In this document: piece by piece, positions 17,188 to 25,806 of the stretch
How the letters are laid out: each line of letters starts with the position of its first letter
Position numbering within the stretch: position 1 is the stretch's first letter
NCBI GenBank assembly: GCA_026986375.1
Contig: JALSOQ010000013.1
Coordinates: 1-64,000, forward strand
DNA from: Archaeoglobaceae archaeon
Lineage (GTDB): Archaea; Halobacteriota; Archaeoglobi; Archaeoglobales; Archaeoglobaceae
DNA: 64,000 nucleotides
Reading direction: 5' to 3'
Program-made: the position numbers and the translations under genes
Notes under the pieces: generated by a model
What the model saw: the letters and a program-made list of their open reading frames with translations, nothing else
What the model was told of the DNA's origin: nothing
Database searches by the model: none

Positions 17188-17954
17188 GCGACGAGTTCTT
17201 CGAGCTCCTTAGGAGCGGACGCGAACTCCCTCAAACACTCGTATTCCATGAAGTGGAGGGTCTTAGCCAAAACTACGAGGACGTGCAAAGGCTCTCCGAA
17301 ATCGACGTTCTTCAACACCTTCAGCCTGTCGCACCTAACGAAGGGATCCTCGCTCCCCGCCCTCGCTATTCCTACTCCGAACAGTTCCGAAACAGATTCG
17401 TCGGCCTTCTCCAAAATTCCTATGGCCTCCCCTATGCTCATCGGCTTGGGGTGGAGGTCTAAGAAGAGGAGGGTGTGGGCGTCGATGCTCCTGTTCATCC
17501 TTATTACTTCCACCGGCGTCTTCGATAGTGTCCCTCCGTAAGGATAGCTGACGGTTGCGGACTTTCCGAACCTGTAGTTGTGCAGTCCTGTCAATCCGCA
17601 CACCGCGTTTATTATGCTCGCGGAATGGACTATTCTCACTTCTACCCCTTTCCTTTTGGCTTCGAGCACCAGAGAGGAGTGCGTTGTGGCTATCATCGGA
17701 TCTCCCGGAACTAATATCGCAACGTCCCTTTCCTTAGCTATTTCTATTATCTTGGAGCAGTTCTCCTCCAGATCGCTCCTCTCAATCTCCACTACCTCTC
17801 TTCCCAAAAATTCCGAAATCCTTTCCAAGTTCGATCCCATGAGCTTCGAGGTGTAGAATTCGACGAAAACCACATCGGATTTCCTCGCGAGCTCCAGTCC
17901 TTTGCACGATATATCCCTCTCATCCCATAAACCCATCCCGATGAGCAGAAGCAT
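17184..17954 (-). CDS. dphB: Diphthine synthase
   Basis: This 256-residue SAM-dependent methyltransferase trimethylates the 3-amino-3-carboxypropyl-histidine of elongation factor 2 on the way to diphthamide. The tetrapyrrole-methylase fold shows LLLIGMGLWDERDIS at the N-terminus, the P-loop-like VPGDPMIATTH, HSASIINAVCGLTGLHNYRFGK and SYPYGGTLSKTPVEVI, all characteristic of archaeal/eukaryotic Dph5. Length is typical. The stop overlaps that of convergent DUF63 by 4 bases. It diverges from the DRG GTPase with a 50-base gap. Confidence 0.94.
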   Translation of the reverse strand: MLLLIGMGLWDERDISCKGLELARKSDVVFVEFYTSKLMGSNLERISEFLGREVVEIERSDLEENCSKIIEIAKERDVAILVPGDPMIATTHSSLVLEAKRKGVEVRIVHSASIINAVCGLTGLHNYRFGKSATVSYPYGGTLSKTPVEVIRMNRSIDAHTLLFLDLHPKPMSIGEAIGILEKADESVSELFGVGIARAGSEDPFVRCDRLKVLKNVDFGEPLHVLVVLAKTLHFMEYECLREFASAPKELEELVA

Positions 17955-18004
17955 GACCTTTCTTTCCGTTAACGATTTTAACCTTTCCGGGAATTTATGG
18001 GACG

Positions 18005-19072
18005 ATGGACTTGGAACAGCAGATCAGGAGGCTTGAGGAGGAGATAAAGAGGACTCCATACAACAAGGCTACCGAGCACCACATAGGACTGCTCAAGGCC
18101 AAGCTGGCGAGGCTGAGAGAGGAGTTGGAAAGGAGGAGGGCGAAGAAGGGGAAGGGACAGCAATACGCGATAAAGAAGGAGGGAGACGCTACCGTGGTTT
18201 TGGTGGGCTTTCCTTCCGTAGGAAAATCGACTTTGCTGAACGCCCTAACCGGAGCAAAGAGCGACGTTGGAGACTACGACTTCACGACGCTGAAGCCGGT
18301 TCCGGGAATGCTCGAATACAAGGGAGCAAAGATCCAGATAGTGGACATTCCCGGCATAATCGAAGGGGCATCGAAGGGGAGGGGTAGGGGGAGGGAAGTT
18401 CTGGCAATGGTTAGGAATGCTGACATGATACTCATAGTCGTTGACGTTTTCAACCTCCACCAGATCGATATAATAAAGAAGGAGTTGTATGAAGCGGGTA
18501 TAAGGCTGAACCAGAAACCTCCGGAGGTTATAATCAAAAAGAAGGACAGAGGAGGAATAAAGATAACGTCCACCGTTCCCCTATCCCTCGACGAGAGGAC
18601 GATAGTAGAGGTTTTGAAGGAGAACAGAATCCACAATGCCGATGTTCTGATAAGGGAGGATGTAACAATAGACAGACTCATAGATGCGATTTTGGGCAAC
18701 AGGGTTTACGTTCCCTCTCTAACTGTCGTCAACAAGATAGATCTCTACGAACCGGAAAACATTCCCGAAGATGCCATCCCGATTTCCGCGGAGAAGAGGA
18801 TAAACTTGGATCTGCTCGTCGAGAAGATATACGAGAAGCTGGAGTTCATAAGGATATACCTCAGACCTCCGGGAGGTAAGCCGGACTTCGACGAGCCTCT
18901 GATAATGAGGAGAGGTGCGACGGTTGCGGACGTTTGCAGAAAGCTTCACAGGGGGATGTTAGAAAACTTCAGATACGCCAAGGTTTGGGGGAAATCCGTC
19001 AAGTTCGACGGGCAGAGGGTTGGATTGGATCACGTTCTCGAAGATGAAGACATCCTTACGATCTACGCTTGA
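18005..19072 (+). CDS. DRG/Rbg-family GTP-binding protein (Obg superfamily)
   Basis: This 355-residue GTPase matches the developmentally regulated GTP-binding protein family, thought to act with translating ribosomes. Motifs in order: an N-terminal basic coiled coil, G1 GFPSVGKSTLLNALTGAKS, DVGDYDFTTLKPVPG with the switch I region, G3 VDIPGIIEGAS, G4 VNKIDL, and a C-terminal TGS domain (IYLRPPGGKPDFDEPLIMRRGATVADVCRKLH). Start at ATG 18005 is straightforward. It overlaps the convergent small membrane protein by 10 bases. Confidence 0.95.
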   Translation: MDLEQQIRRLEEEIKRTPYNKATEHHIGLLKAKLARLREELERRRAKKGKGQQYAIKKEGDATVVLVGFPSVGKSTLLNALTGAKSDVGDYDFTTLKPVPGMLEYKGAKIQIVDIPGIIEGASKGRGRGREVLAMVRNADMILIVVDVFNLHQIDIIKKELYEAGIRLNQKPPEVIIKKKDRGGIKITSTVPLSLDERTIVEVLKENRIHNADVLIREDVTIDRLIDAILGNRVYVPSLTVVNKIDLYEPENIPEDAIPISAEKRINLDLLVEKIYEKLEFIRIYLRPPGGKPDFDEPLIMRRGATVADVCRKLHRGMLENFRYAKVWGKSVKFDGQRVGLDHVLEDEDILTIYA

Positions 19073-19473
19073 ATCTTCCTCCTCAAAAACCTCGCAACCT
19101 CCTCCAGATCCTCGTCGCTTTCGAAGTATAGCGTTTTCACCGCAAAAAGCGATGGTTTTTTCAGCTTCAGCCTTATAAGCCTGTTGTCGTAATCGACTTC
19201 GAAATCCTCCACGTTAGAGAGAGGAGTTTTGAAGGGTTTGTAAACTATTTCGTCGTTTAAGAAGTAGTATCTCGGCTTTCCGAGCGTTATTATCGTGTAG
19301 AGGAATACCATGAGCGCGAAGAAGGACAGCGTTAACATCGTGAACTTGAAGTTGCCCGTGACGCTGTATCTGTATATGGAATATCCCACCCCAAAAATAA
19401 GGAGGATCGCACAGAACCCAAGCCACTTCCTTCTTGTAACGGGGTTGTTCACTGCCCTATATTTCCAGAGCAC
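19063..19473 (-). CDS. Uncharacterised protein with two membrane helices and a C-terminal domain
   Basis: This 136-residue protein has hydrophobic helices at about residues 18-35 (LGFCAILLIFGVGYSIY) and 44-64, then a soluble C-terminal domain of alternating strands (RYYFLNDEIVYKPF, VEDFEVDYDNRLIRLKL, VKTLYFES) and a final helix. This order resembles small PH-like membrane proteins, but I cannot name a family. The start is GTG at 19473; a TTTTATAGC box lies about 26 bases upstream, supporting it. Confidence 0.65.
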   Translation of the reverse strand: MLWKYRAVNNPVTRRKWLGFCAILLIFGVGYSIYRYSVTGNFKFTMLTLSFFALMVFLYTIITLGKPRYYFLNDEIVYKPFKTPLSNVEDFEVDYDNRLIRLKLKKPSLFAVKTLYFESDEDLEEVARFLRRKIQA

Positions 19474-19514
19474 ATCCGTCGATTATGAAGAAGCTATAAA
19501 ATGTTTGTGATTAG

Positions 19515-19587
19515 CGCCGCCGGCAGGATTCGAACCTGCGACCATCGGCTTAACAGGCCGACGCTCTACCAGCTAAGCTACGGCGGC
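19515..19587 (-). tRNA. tRNA-Asn (anticodon GTT)
   Basis: On the minus strand the acceptor GCCGCCG pairs with CGGCGGC, with discriminator G. The D arm AGCTTAGCTGGTAGAGC, the anticodon loop CTGTTAA (GTT, asparagine) and the T arm GCAGG-TTCGAAT-CCTGC are all intact. No CCA is encoded. A GGTTTAAATT box about 28 bases upstream supplies a likely promoter. Confidence 0.96.
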
Positions 19588-19615
19588 TCGATTTGGTTTT
19601 AAATCGAATGGGAAT

Positions 19616-20020
19616 TTAAACCTTACGCCCGACAATTCTCTTTGCATTCAGCTTTCCGAGCTTGGAAGTCCCGTTTACCTCTATTACCTCCTCCGCCTCG
19701 ACTACGCCGATGACCGAACCGCTCGAAATTCTTACATTTTTGGCCTTTACGAAACGACCGACACAGAAATCCTGTATCAAGACGTCTTCGCTCGCGATTA
19801 TCGATTTGAACTTAGTGTATGCCCCTACCACGGCCCTTCTGCAAATTATATCCCCTTCGACGACGCAACCCTTTGCAAGATAAACCTCATCCGCTTCCAC
19901 GTTCCCCCAGAAGTTCGTGAACATTCCCGCGATTACTCTACCTTCAAACCTCAGATGCCTCGTAACCACCCCGTCCCTCCTTATGAGGAGAACTTTTTTA
20001 GCTCTATCAACTTTGAACAT
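19616..20020 (-). CDS. Bactofilin-like / polymer-forming beta-helix protein
   Basis: This 134-residue protein is a run of short strand repeats typical of a right-handed beta-helix: VIAGMFTNFWGNVEADEVYLAKG, VVEGDIICRRAVVGAYT, IIASEDVLIQDFCVGRFVKAKN, VRISSGSVIGVVEAEEVIEVNG. This resembles the polymer-forming cytoskeletal (bactofilin) family. The frame is open 36 codons upstream, but ATG at 20020 follows an AAAGGGGGT ribosome site and avoids a long overlap with the PUA gene. It is last in an operon with the PUA protein and the cis-prenyltransferase-like gene. A second, longer member is at 29131. Confidence 0.7.
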   Translation of the reverse strand: MFKVDRAKKVLLIRRDGVVTRHLRFEGRVIAGMFTNFWGNVEADEVYLAKGCVVEGDIICRRAVVGAYTKFKSIIASEDVLIQDFCVGRFVKAKNVRISSGSVIGVVEAEEVIEVNGTSKLGKLNAKRIVGRKV

Positions 20021-20486
20021 GTTTTCCGACCCCCTTTCTAACGGAGACCGCCACGCCTCTGTTGAATTCGAGCATTTCCTTGCCCGAGAGAACGGCCCTT
20101 CCAGTTGCGAGCAGATTATCCTCTTCATCCACGACCAGGACTTCGTCGTTCGCTCTTATTTTCGGATCGACGTCCACGACATGCTTGGCAAATACGTTTC
20201 CTCCTTTGACAATGAATTTCGCCACATCGTTTAGCACTACTACTCTAAGCTTCGGATACTCGAAAGTTCTGTGCAACCTTCTCGCACCTTCGATGCTCAA
20301 CGTAAACCATCCTGAATCCGCTTTAAGAGTTGCAATCCTGACTCCCCTATCCTTTATCTGCCTTATCCTGCCCGTCGTGGGTGAGAGGACAAATTTGCAC
20401 GTGTCGGGAAATAGTGCTCTTCCCGCTCCACTGCCGAACTGGTAGTCCGCTATGACCCTAACCAACCTGAGCATCCTATCTTCCAT
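20007..20486 (-). CDS. Stand-alone PUA-domain protein
   Basis: This 159-residue protein begins MLRLVRVIADYQFGSGAGRALFP, the signature of small archaeal PUA proteins related to the C-terminal part of archaeosine tRNA-guanine transglycosylase. The PUA fold follows: VVVLNDVAKFIVKGGNVFAKHVVDVDPKIRANDEVLVVD then LLATGRAVLSGKEML. It should bind structured RNA; a catalytic domain is absent. The start is ATG 20486 or Met5 at 20474; the latter matches the family. It overlaps the upstream gene by 11 bases and the downstream gene by 14. Confidence 0.82.
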   Translation of the reverse strand: MEDRMLRLVRVIADYQFGSGAGRALFPDTCKFVLSPTTGRIRQIKDRGVRIATLKADSGWFTLSIEGARRLHRTFEYPKLRVVVLNDVAKFIVKGGNVFAKHVVDVDPKIRANDEVLVVDEEDNLLATGRAVLSGKEMLEFNRGVAVSVRKGVGKHVQS

Positions 20487-21009
20487 ACCTCCTCTCCCTC
20501 CGCTGGAAATCCCTCAAACACCTCAAGAAGTCAACGTATCTGAAGTTCCTCCAGTCGATGTCTATGAAGAACAGTTCGCTGTATATACTCTGCCATATCA
20601 GAAATTCGGGTATTTCGCTTCCCGCTTTGACTATTAAATCTGGAGGATTTTTTACCTTGAGATACTTTTCCACCTCGCTTTCGCTAACATCTTCCGGCTC
20701 CATTTTACCCCTAACAACAAGCCTCGCAATCTCCCTAACCGCATCCGCAATCTCCTCTCTTCCCTCATATCCCTCTATCATGTTCAACTTCAGCCTTCCG
20801 AAATCTTTGGATTCCACCCTTCTCTTTCTCCCCTTAAAGCACACCGTAACTTCTTCCAATCCAACTCTCTCGCACCATTTCAAAAATTTGTTCAAGCCGT
20901 TCCTGATGAAATCTTCGTCCGCAACTACCATTATATGCTTAGGAATCTTTCTGGATAAAATATCCTTTTCGAGTTTTCTTTCGTAGAGTTTTCTTATAAA
21001 ATGCATCAT
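20476..21009 (-). CDS. Divergent, short cis-prenyltransferase-like protein (UppS/NgBR-like)
   Basis: At 177 residues it is well below the usual ~230-280. The opening IPKHIMVVADEDFIRNG aligns with the family's IPKHVAxIMDGNRRWA. An Asp is kept, but the Gly-Asn-Arg is lost. The C-terminal part follows the canonical order PDLIVKAGSEIPEFLIWQSIYSELFF then DFQRRERRYGR, with Arg to Lys and RLSN to IPE changes, and ends in an RxG motif. It may be an accessory subunit like NgBR/Nus1 or an enzyme with altered specificity in dolichol-type lipid synthesis. It is divergent from the DUF92 gene and leads the PUA/bactofilin operon. Confidence 0.78.
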   Translation of the reverse strand: MMHFIRKLYERKLEKDILSRKIPKHIMVVADEDFIRNGLNKFLKWCERVGLEEVTVCFKGRKRRVESKDFGRLKLNMIEGYEGREEIADAVREIARLVVRGKMEPEDVSESEVEKYLKVKNPPDLIVKAGSEIPEFLIWQSIYSELFFIDIDWRNFRYVDFLRCLRDFQRRERRYGR

Positions 21010-21046
21010 CGATACGAATGTTTAAAAAACGACCTAATTAAACGTT
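21010..21046. promoter_or_regulatory. Overlapping divergent promoters
   Basis: Only 37 bases separate the cis-prenyltransferase-like gene (minus) from the DUF92 gene (plus). TTTAATTA on the minus strand (about 21033-21040) is about 27 bases from the ATG at 21009. TTTAAAAAAC on the plus strand (about 21019-21028) is about 25-30 bases from the DUF92 start. The two TATA elements interleave, so transcription in the two directions could compete. Confidence 0.45.
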
Positions 21047-22195
21047 GTGCCAATGTTCGAGATTCCGGCAATAGCTCTGCTTTCGATATTCATAAAACCG
21101 ATCTATTTAGTTCCCGTTACACTCGCCTTGAGCCTTCTCGCAAGAGATAGGGTGCTGAAAGAGGTATCCCTTCTGTCCTCTCTACTCTTGGCCTTCACTT
21201 ATCTTGGTTTATCTGAACCTATCGTTTCGGCGTCTATGTTTGTTCTGCTTGGCCATCGTTTTAGGAAAAATACGATTTGGAACGTTTTCGTTTACACTAT
21301 TTTAGGATTCGCGTTCTTCATTCTGTACGATCGCTTTCATCACTTAAACTGCAACCTCGAATACCTCCTATTTCTCTCTCTCATGGGTGGATTGACCGCA
21401 TCGCTCGTAGAGTGCGTTAACGGAAGAGAGCTCGTAATACTGCTCGCCATCGCTACGGTCTATACGGTGTTTCACATCTACGCGATAAACGTCTCTCTAA
21501 TACAGCTCGCGACCGCTTTTGCAATATCGTTTATCTTAAGCATGATCGCGACCAAAGCCGGTGTCGCGGACGATAGCGGACTACTCAGCGCTACGCTCAT
21601 TGGAACTCTGACGATAGTTTTCTCCGACATAAGATTCTTCATCATCCTGTTGCTTTTCTACGCTATAGGCTCTGGAGTGACGAAGTTCAAGTATGCCGTA
21701 AAGCTCGAAAGGGGAATCGCGGAGCAGGCCGGGGGGGCGAGGGGATATGAAAATGTCTTCAGCAACAGCCTCCCCGCTCTGTTCTTCGTCATGAACTACG
21801 GTGCGTTTAAATATGAATTACTCAAGGTAGCGTTCGTCGCAAGCGTTGCGTGTGCGTTAGGAGATACGATGGCGAGCGAGGTGGGGAAGACTGCGGAAAA
21901 GGTATACCTTATAACGAACCTAAAAAGGGTAAGGCCGGGGGAGAGCGGAGGAATATCGCTGATAGGTGAAGTTTCCGCACTGGCCGGATGTTTCATAGTT
22001 TCGTTCTCCGCACTCTTAATGGGTATTCTGGACTTCTATCAATCCGTAATAGCTCTAATATCTGGATTTTTGGGTGTTCACGTGGACAGCCTCTTGGGTG
22101 CGACGTTGGAAAAAAAAGGTGTTCTGAACAACGCCGGAGTCAACTTCCTCGCGACGTTCAGTGCTGGAATTTTCAGCTATCTCCTCCTTAGGTAG
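21047..22195 (+). CDS. DUF92 family membrane protein (VTE6-like isoprenoid phosphate kinase candidate)
   Basis: This 382-residue protein has about ten membrane segments. The DUF92/TIGR00297 signature is clear in the C-terminal half: ATKAGVADDSGLLSATLIGT, LFYAIGSGVTKFKY, EQAGGARGYENVFSNSLPAL, ALGDTMASEVGK and RPGESGGISLIGE. Plant VTE6, a phytyl-phosphate kinase, belongs to this family, so a kinase acting on an isoprenyl phosphate is a reasonable inference. The divergent cis-prenyltransferase-like neighbour supports that. The start is GTG at 21047 or ATG at 21053. The 3' end overlaps the convergent Lon-like protease by 19 bases. Confidence 0.85.
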   Translation: MPMFEIPAIALLSIFIKPIYLVPVTLALSLLARDRVLKEVSLLSSLLLAFTYLGLSEPIVSASMFVLLGHRFRKNTIWNVFVYTILGFAFFILYDRFHHLNCNLEYLLFLSLMGGLTASLVECVNGRELVILLAIATVYTVFHIYAINVSLIQLATAFAISFILSMIATKAGVADDSGLLSATLIGTLTIVFSDIRFFIILLLFYAIGSGVTKFKYAVKLERGIAEQAGGARGYENVFSNSLPALFFVMNYGAFKYELLKVAFVASVACALGDTMASEVGKTAEKVYLITNLKRVRPGESGGISLIGEVSALAGCFIVSFSALLMGILDFYQSVIALISGFLGVHVDSLLGATLEKKGVLNNAGVNFLATFSAGIFSYLLLR

Positions 22196-23988
22196 AAAGC
22201 TACAGCCAAAGCTGTTATCGCCAGAACCGTGCAGAATCCGGGAATTTCGATGTTGGATATTCTGTGCAGGTGATGATACGATACTTCCTCACTTTCGGGA
22301 GTTATGGGTGGAGATTCGAGTTTGACAAGTTCCTTTTCTGGATAGGCCTTTGCAACTACCACTATAAGCTTCGCGAGCCTTTCGGCGAGTTTGTAGTATG
22401 ATATGGCTATCGCCACGTCTTTCTGCGTTTCGGCGAATTCGTAATATGCTATGGGTAGAATGGGAGTCACTATCTTTTCCGCCTCCGCAATCGATGTCAT
22501 GGCGGACTTTTTGGCGGATTCGAGCTTGTCCTTCAGCATATCTTCGGTGACGCCTATGAACTCTATCGAAAGGCTCGCCTTTGTTATGGCGTCTATGCAC
22601 GTTATAGCCGAGCCAGCGTAGAATCCCATGTCGAACTGCCTTCTTGCAAGGTCGACCGTCTCTTCAGCCTTACTTATGAGGTTTGGGTATCCCCCTATAG
22701 ATCTCGCATAGACTATCAAAGACTCCGCCTCCCTGAAGTAGAATTCAGCTCTCTTCTTAAGCTCTTTTTCGTTTATCGGTATGTCCTCCTTTATAGTCTT
22801 TAGCAGAGAAAGCCACACCTGAGCGCTTTCTATCCTTTCCTTCGCGAGAGCCAGATAGTTCAAGGCGGTGTCGAAGTCCCCGCACGTCTTAGCATTGTAG
22901 AGATAGTTCTCAGCCCATGCGATTCTCTCCTCCGCCGCACCTACTATCTGAAATGATTCGATACCAAGCTTTCTCAAACTCTTTAAGTAATCGGTCATTT
23001 CGTCTATCTCCTTGCTGACGTTGTCGAACTCCTTGCTCAGATCGTTGTAGTCGTTTATCTTATTTCTGTAGTAGAGATACCTCAGCTCTATCGCCGCTTG
23101 GAAGTATTTGCACGTGGCAGTGTAGTAGTATCCTTTATCAAAGTATTCGTCCCCTTCCTTTATCAGCTGAATAGCTCTGTGTGGTTCGGTGAATTGCTCG
23201 ACTTCCTTGAGCAGATTCATAGTTCTCTTCTTCATATTTATTGCGAGGGTTTTTAGGAGGTCGGAGTATTTCGACAGGTTTATCTTGGGTTTTGGAGTCT
23301 TTATGGTGTAACCCGTATAATACCACAGCGCCTGATCTATCGTGCTGACCTCTATGACCTTAACTCCTAGCTTCTTACCCATTTCTACAACATCCACCGG
23401 AACGACCTTCGTCGTTATGATCAGGAACGGACCTTCCTTCTTCTCCACTCTCTCTTGGACGTATACCACTCTCTGTCCTTTCGGAATTAGGAATATCTTA
23501 GCTCCGGCTTTTGCAGCAGCTTCAAGCTTGTAGGGTATTCCTCCGACGGGCCCGATGAATCCGTCGGGATATATCATTCCCGTCATGAACACGTCCTTTC
23601 TGAGGGTCAAATTCTTCAGAGCGGCGATAGTCGCGATCGTCATGACTGCTCCTGCCGATGGTCCTCCGACTATGGGTGCATCCGCCCTTATCTCGTAGAA
23701 GAAGTCGTGCTTCGTGAAATCTACTCCCAACAAGTCGCAGGCAGTTAAAGCGGCGAGCTGAGCACTACCCTGCATGTCTATTTCGGTGTAAGGTATAGTG
23801 GATACGAAGACCTTTCCAGTTCCCGGAGTTACGATTACCGTTATGTTTATAACCGCTCCTTCGGGTTTTTCTCCCGTTTTAACAGCCACAGCCTTTATAT
23901 TCACTATCTTAGCGTTCACGAATTCTCCGTTTGCGGGATAGAGGGAGAGCAGTAGAATTGCTATCAGAAGTAAGCCGATCGACCGCAT
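22177..23988 (-). CDS. Secreted, membrane-anchored Lon-like (S16) serine protease
   Basis: This 603-residue protein has an N-terminal signal peptide (about 1-21, LLLIAILLLSLYPANG). A Lon proteolytic domain follows with catalytic Ser111 in VGGPSAGAVMTIA and Lys154 in GGIPYKLEAAAKAGA. No AAA+ domain is present. Residues about 245-565 are long helices, probably coiled-coil or TPR-like. The C-terminus IEIPGFCTVLAITALAVAFYLRRR is a PGF-like motif, a transmembrane helix and an Arg tail. That resembles PGF-CTERM archaeosortase signals but could be a plain anchor. The protease would act outside the membrane on surface or exported proteins. It converges on DUF92. Confidence 0.88.
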   Translation of the reverse strand: MRSIGLLLIAILLLSLYPANGEFVNAKIVNIKAVAVKTGEKPEGAVINITVIVTPGTGKVFVSTIPYTEIDMQGSAQLAALTACDLLGVDFTKHDFFYEIRADAPIVGGPSAGAVMTIATIAALKNLTLRKDVFMTGMIYPDGFIGPVGGIPYKLEAAAKAGAKIFLIPKGQRVVYVQERVEKKEGPFLIITTKVVPVDVVEMGKKLGVKVIEVSTIDQALWYYTGYTIKTPKPKINLSKYSDLLKTLAINMKKRTMNLLKEVEQFTEPHRAIQLIKEGDEYFDKGYYYTATCKYFQAAIELRYLYYRNKINDYNDLSKEFDNVSKEIDEMTDYLKSLRKLGIESFQIVGAAEERIAWAENYLYNAKTCGDFDTALNYLALAKERIESAQVWLSLLKTIKEDIPINEKELKKRAEFYFREAESLIVYARSIGGYPNLISKAEETVDLARRQFDMGFYAGSAITCIDAITKASLSIEFIGVTEDMLKDKLESAKKSAMTSIAEAEKIVTPILPIAYYEFAETQKDVAIAISYYKLAERLAKLIVVVAKAYPEKELVKLESPPITPESEEVSYHHLHRISNIEIPGFCTVLAITALAVAFYLRRR

Positions 23989-24025
23989 AAAGGATGATGG
24001 ACCGATGCCAAAAAAAGCTTTTGGG

Positions 24026-24814
24026 CTAAATAAGAGTCTGAATTATTTCGTTCATTTCTTTCGCCTTATCCCTAAGAATTTCCAGAGCCTTTCTCATTAC
24101 GGTCTTGACAGGAAGAGCTCCGGTCCCCTCGACCGTAAACAGGTAGTCGTTCGTCTCCAAAACTTCTATCGCGTTCTCCTCGCAGTTCTTCACGCACTCC
24201 ATGCACATCGAGCAGGCTAAAACGTTCCCCACCTCTATTTTGTCGTTCTCCTTTTTGAGGACATTTCTAACGCAGACCTCCACACATTTACCGCACTTGT
24301 CGCAGTTATCCTTTACGACGATCTCCGGAATTATCTTGTAGAAGCAGACCGTTACCGGCTGGAATTTGGCGTGCTCCTTTCCCGTCCCGAGCCTCGCTAC
24401 TGCCTCTATCATCAACTGCTGACCCTCGTAGAGCTCTATTATCGGAATGTTGTCGTAAACCGGCCTTATTTCGGGATCGTCGGATATGAGGTCTCCGGAA
24501 TAAACTACTTTAGGACCTTCGACGTTCAACCTGAACGAAACCTGACAGTTAGGACAGCCCTCTCCTCCGCAACTGCACTTCTCCGGTAGGTTGAACCTCT
24601 CCAAATCGGTCTTGATAGGAATAAGACCTATTCTGTGGGCTATTATCTCATCATACAAAAACGAAGTATTCATGTAAAAATCTACGTAGTCCACGGCCAT
24701 CGTAGGAACCAAGCTCTTCATCGCCCTCCTGAAGGAATTCGCGAGGGCAATGGGAGCTTCTCTGAGTATGAACTTAACCTTAAGGTCGCTTTCTTCGAGT
24801 ATCTCGATTTTCAT
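24026..24814 (-). CDS. rpo3: DNA-directed RNA polymerase subunit Rpo3 (RpoD) with ferredoxin domain
   Basis: This 262-residue protein is the archaeal counterpart of bacterial alpha / eukaryotic Rpb3 and nucleates polymerase assembly with Rpo11. The N-terminal assembly motif is APIALANSFRRAMKSLVPTMAVD. A cysteine loop CSCGGEGCPNC follows. Two complete [4Fe-4S]-type motifs, CDKCGKCVEVC and CSMCMECVKNC, form the inserted ferredoxin-like domain. ATG at 24814 fits the family; GTG at 24826 is in frame but less likely. It closes the rps13-rps4-rps11-rpo3 operon. Confidence 0.95.
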   Translation of the reverse strand: MKIEILEESDLKVKFILREAPIALANSFRRAMKSLVPTMAVDYVDFYMNTSFLYDEIIAHRIGLIPIKTDLERFNLPEKCSCGGEGCPNCQVSFRLNVEGPKVVYSGDLISDDPEIRPVYDNIPIIELYEGQQLMIEAVARLGTGKEHAKFQPVTVCFYKIIPEIVVKDNCDKCGKCVEVCVRNVLKKENDKIEVGNVLACSMCMECVKNCEENAIEVLETNDYLFTVEGTGALPVKTVMRKALEILRDKAKEMNEIIQTLI

Positions 24815-24856
24815 AGGTAAGACCACTTCAACGCCCTATTTAAAATTTTATAGGAG

Positions 24857-25258
24857 TTACACCCTCCTACCTCTCTTGCCACCCGGTGGGCGCGTTCCGT
24901 CGTGCGGAATCGGCGTGACGTCCTCTATTCTCCCTATCTTCAATCCAGCCCTTGCCAAAGCTCTGATCGCAGCCTGCGCTCCCGGTCCGGGAGTTATGTG
25001 CTTGTTCCCTCCCGGAGCTCTAACTTTAATGTGAACACCCTCTATCCCCTTCTCCTTCGCTATCTCAGCCGCCCTCAAAGCGGCCTGCATTGCTGTGTAT
25101 GGATTTCCTTCATCCCTGTCAGCCTTGACTATCATACCACCGCTTACCCTCGCTATCGTCTCGCTACCCGTTATGTCCGTGATCGTTATGATCGTGTTGT
25201 TGTAGCTACTAAATATGTGGGCTATACCCCACCTACCCTTCTTTTTCTTCTCCGCCAT
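24857..25258 (-). CDS. rps11: 30S ribosomal protein uS11
   Basis: This 133-residue small-subunit platform protein shows [80 protein letters not shown] and the basic end [13 protein letters not shown]. Gene order (after rps4, before rpo3) is the standard archaeal one, with an 11-base gap to rps4. Confidence 0.97.
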   Translation of the reverse strand: MAEKKKKGRWGIAHIFSSYNNTIITITDITGSETIARVSGGMIVKADRDEGNPYTAMQAALRAAEIAKEKGIEGVHIKVRAPGGNKHITPGPGAQAAIRALARAGLKIGRIEDVTPIPHDGTRPPGGKRGRRV

Positions 25259-25269
25259 ACCTCACCACC

Positions 25270-25797
25270 TCAAGCCGTCTCGACTTCGGCCTTCTTGGCG
25301 AAGGGCGAGTTAGGATAGTAACCTATCTTGCTCTCCTCATCCTTCTCGACGATGTAACTTGGGGCGGTAACTCTCCTTCCGTCTATCGCTATGTGCCCGT
25401 GGGTTATGAGTTGCCTCGCCTGCTTTATCGTCCTCGCCAGCCCCAATCTGTAAACGAGCGTCTGCAGTCTCCTCTCCAAGAAGTCTTCAACGGTTAGGTT
25501 CAGAATATCGTCGAGCGTCGCGTTCTCATCCAAAACACCCATCTTGGCGAGCCTCTTTATTACCGCCTGAGCCTTCGCCCTCGCGTATTCTCCTTCCTTA
25601 CCCGGAAGATTTATCTTGCCCAGCAAGTCCCTCGCAACCCTCCTGTATTTCCTCAGGATGTTCTGGAACCTCCAGAGTTCCCTCTTGTTCCTCAAACCGT
25701 ATTTTATCACCAGCTGAGCTTCCCTTTCGAGCCTTACCTTGTCCCAAGGATGGGGAGGAGTCACGTATTTCTTCCTGTGCCTCTTCGGATCGCCCAT
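25270..25797 (-). CDS. rps4: 30S ribosomal protein uS4
   Basis: This 175-residue protein begins [20 protein letters not shown] and has the S4 RNA-binding domain [37 protein letters not shown]. It is a primary 16S rRNA-binding protein in 30S assembly. Nine bases separate it from rps13 upstream. Confidence 0.97.
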   Translation of the reverse strand: MGDPKRHRKKYVTPPHPWDKVRLEREAQLVIKYGLRNKRELWRFQNILRKYRRVARDLLGKINLPGKEGEYARAKAQAVIKRLAKMGVLDENATLDDILNLTVEDFLERRLQTLVYRLGLARTIKQARQLITHGHIAIDGRRVTAPSYIVEKDEESKIGYYPNSPFAKKAEVETA

Positions 25798-25806
25798 ACG
25801 ATCACC

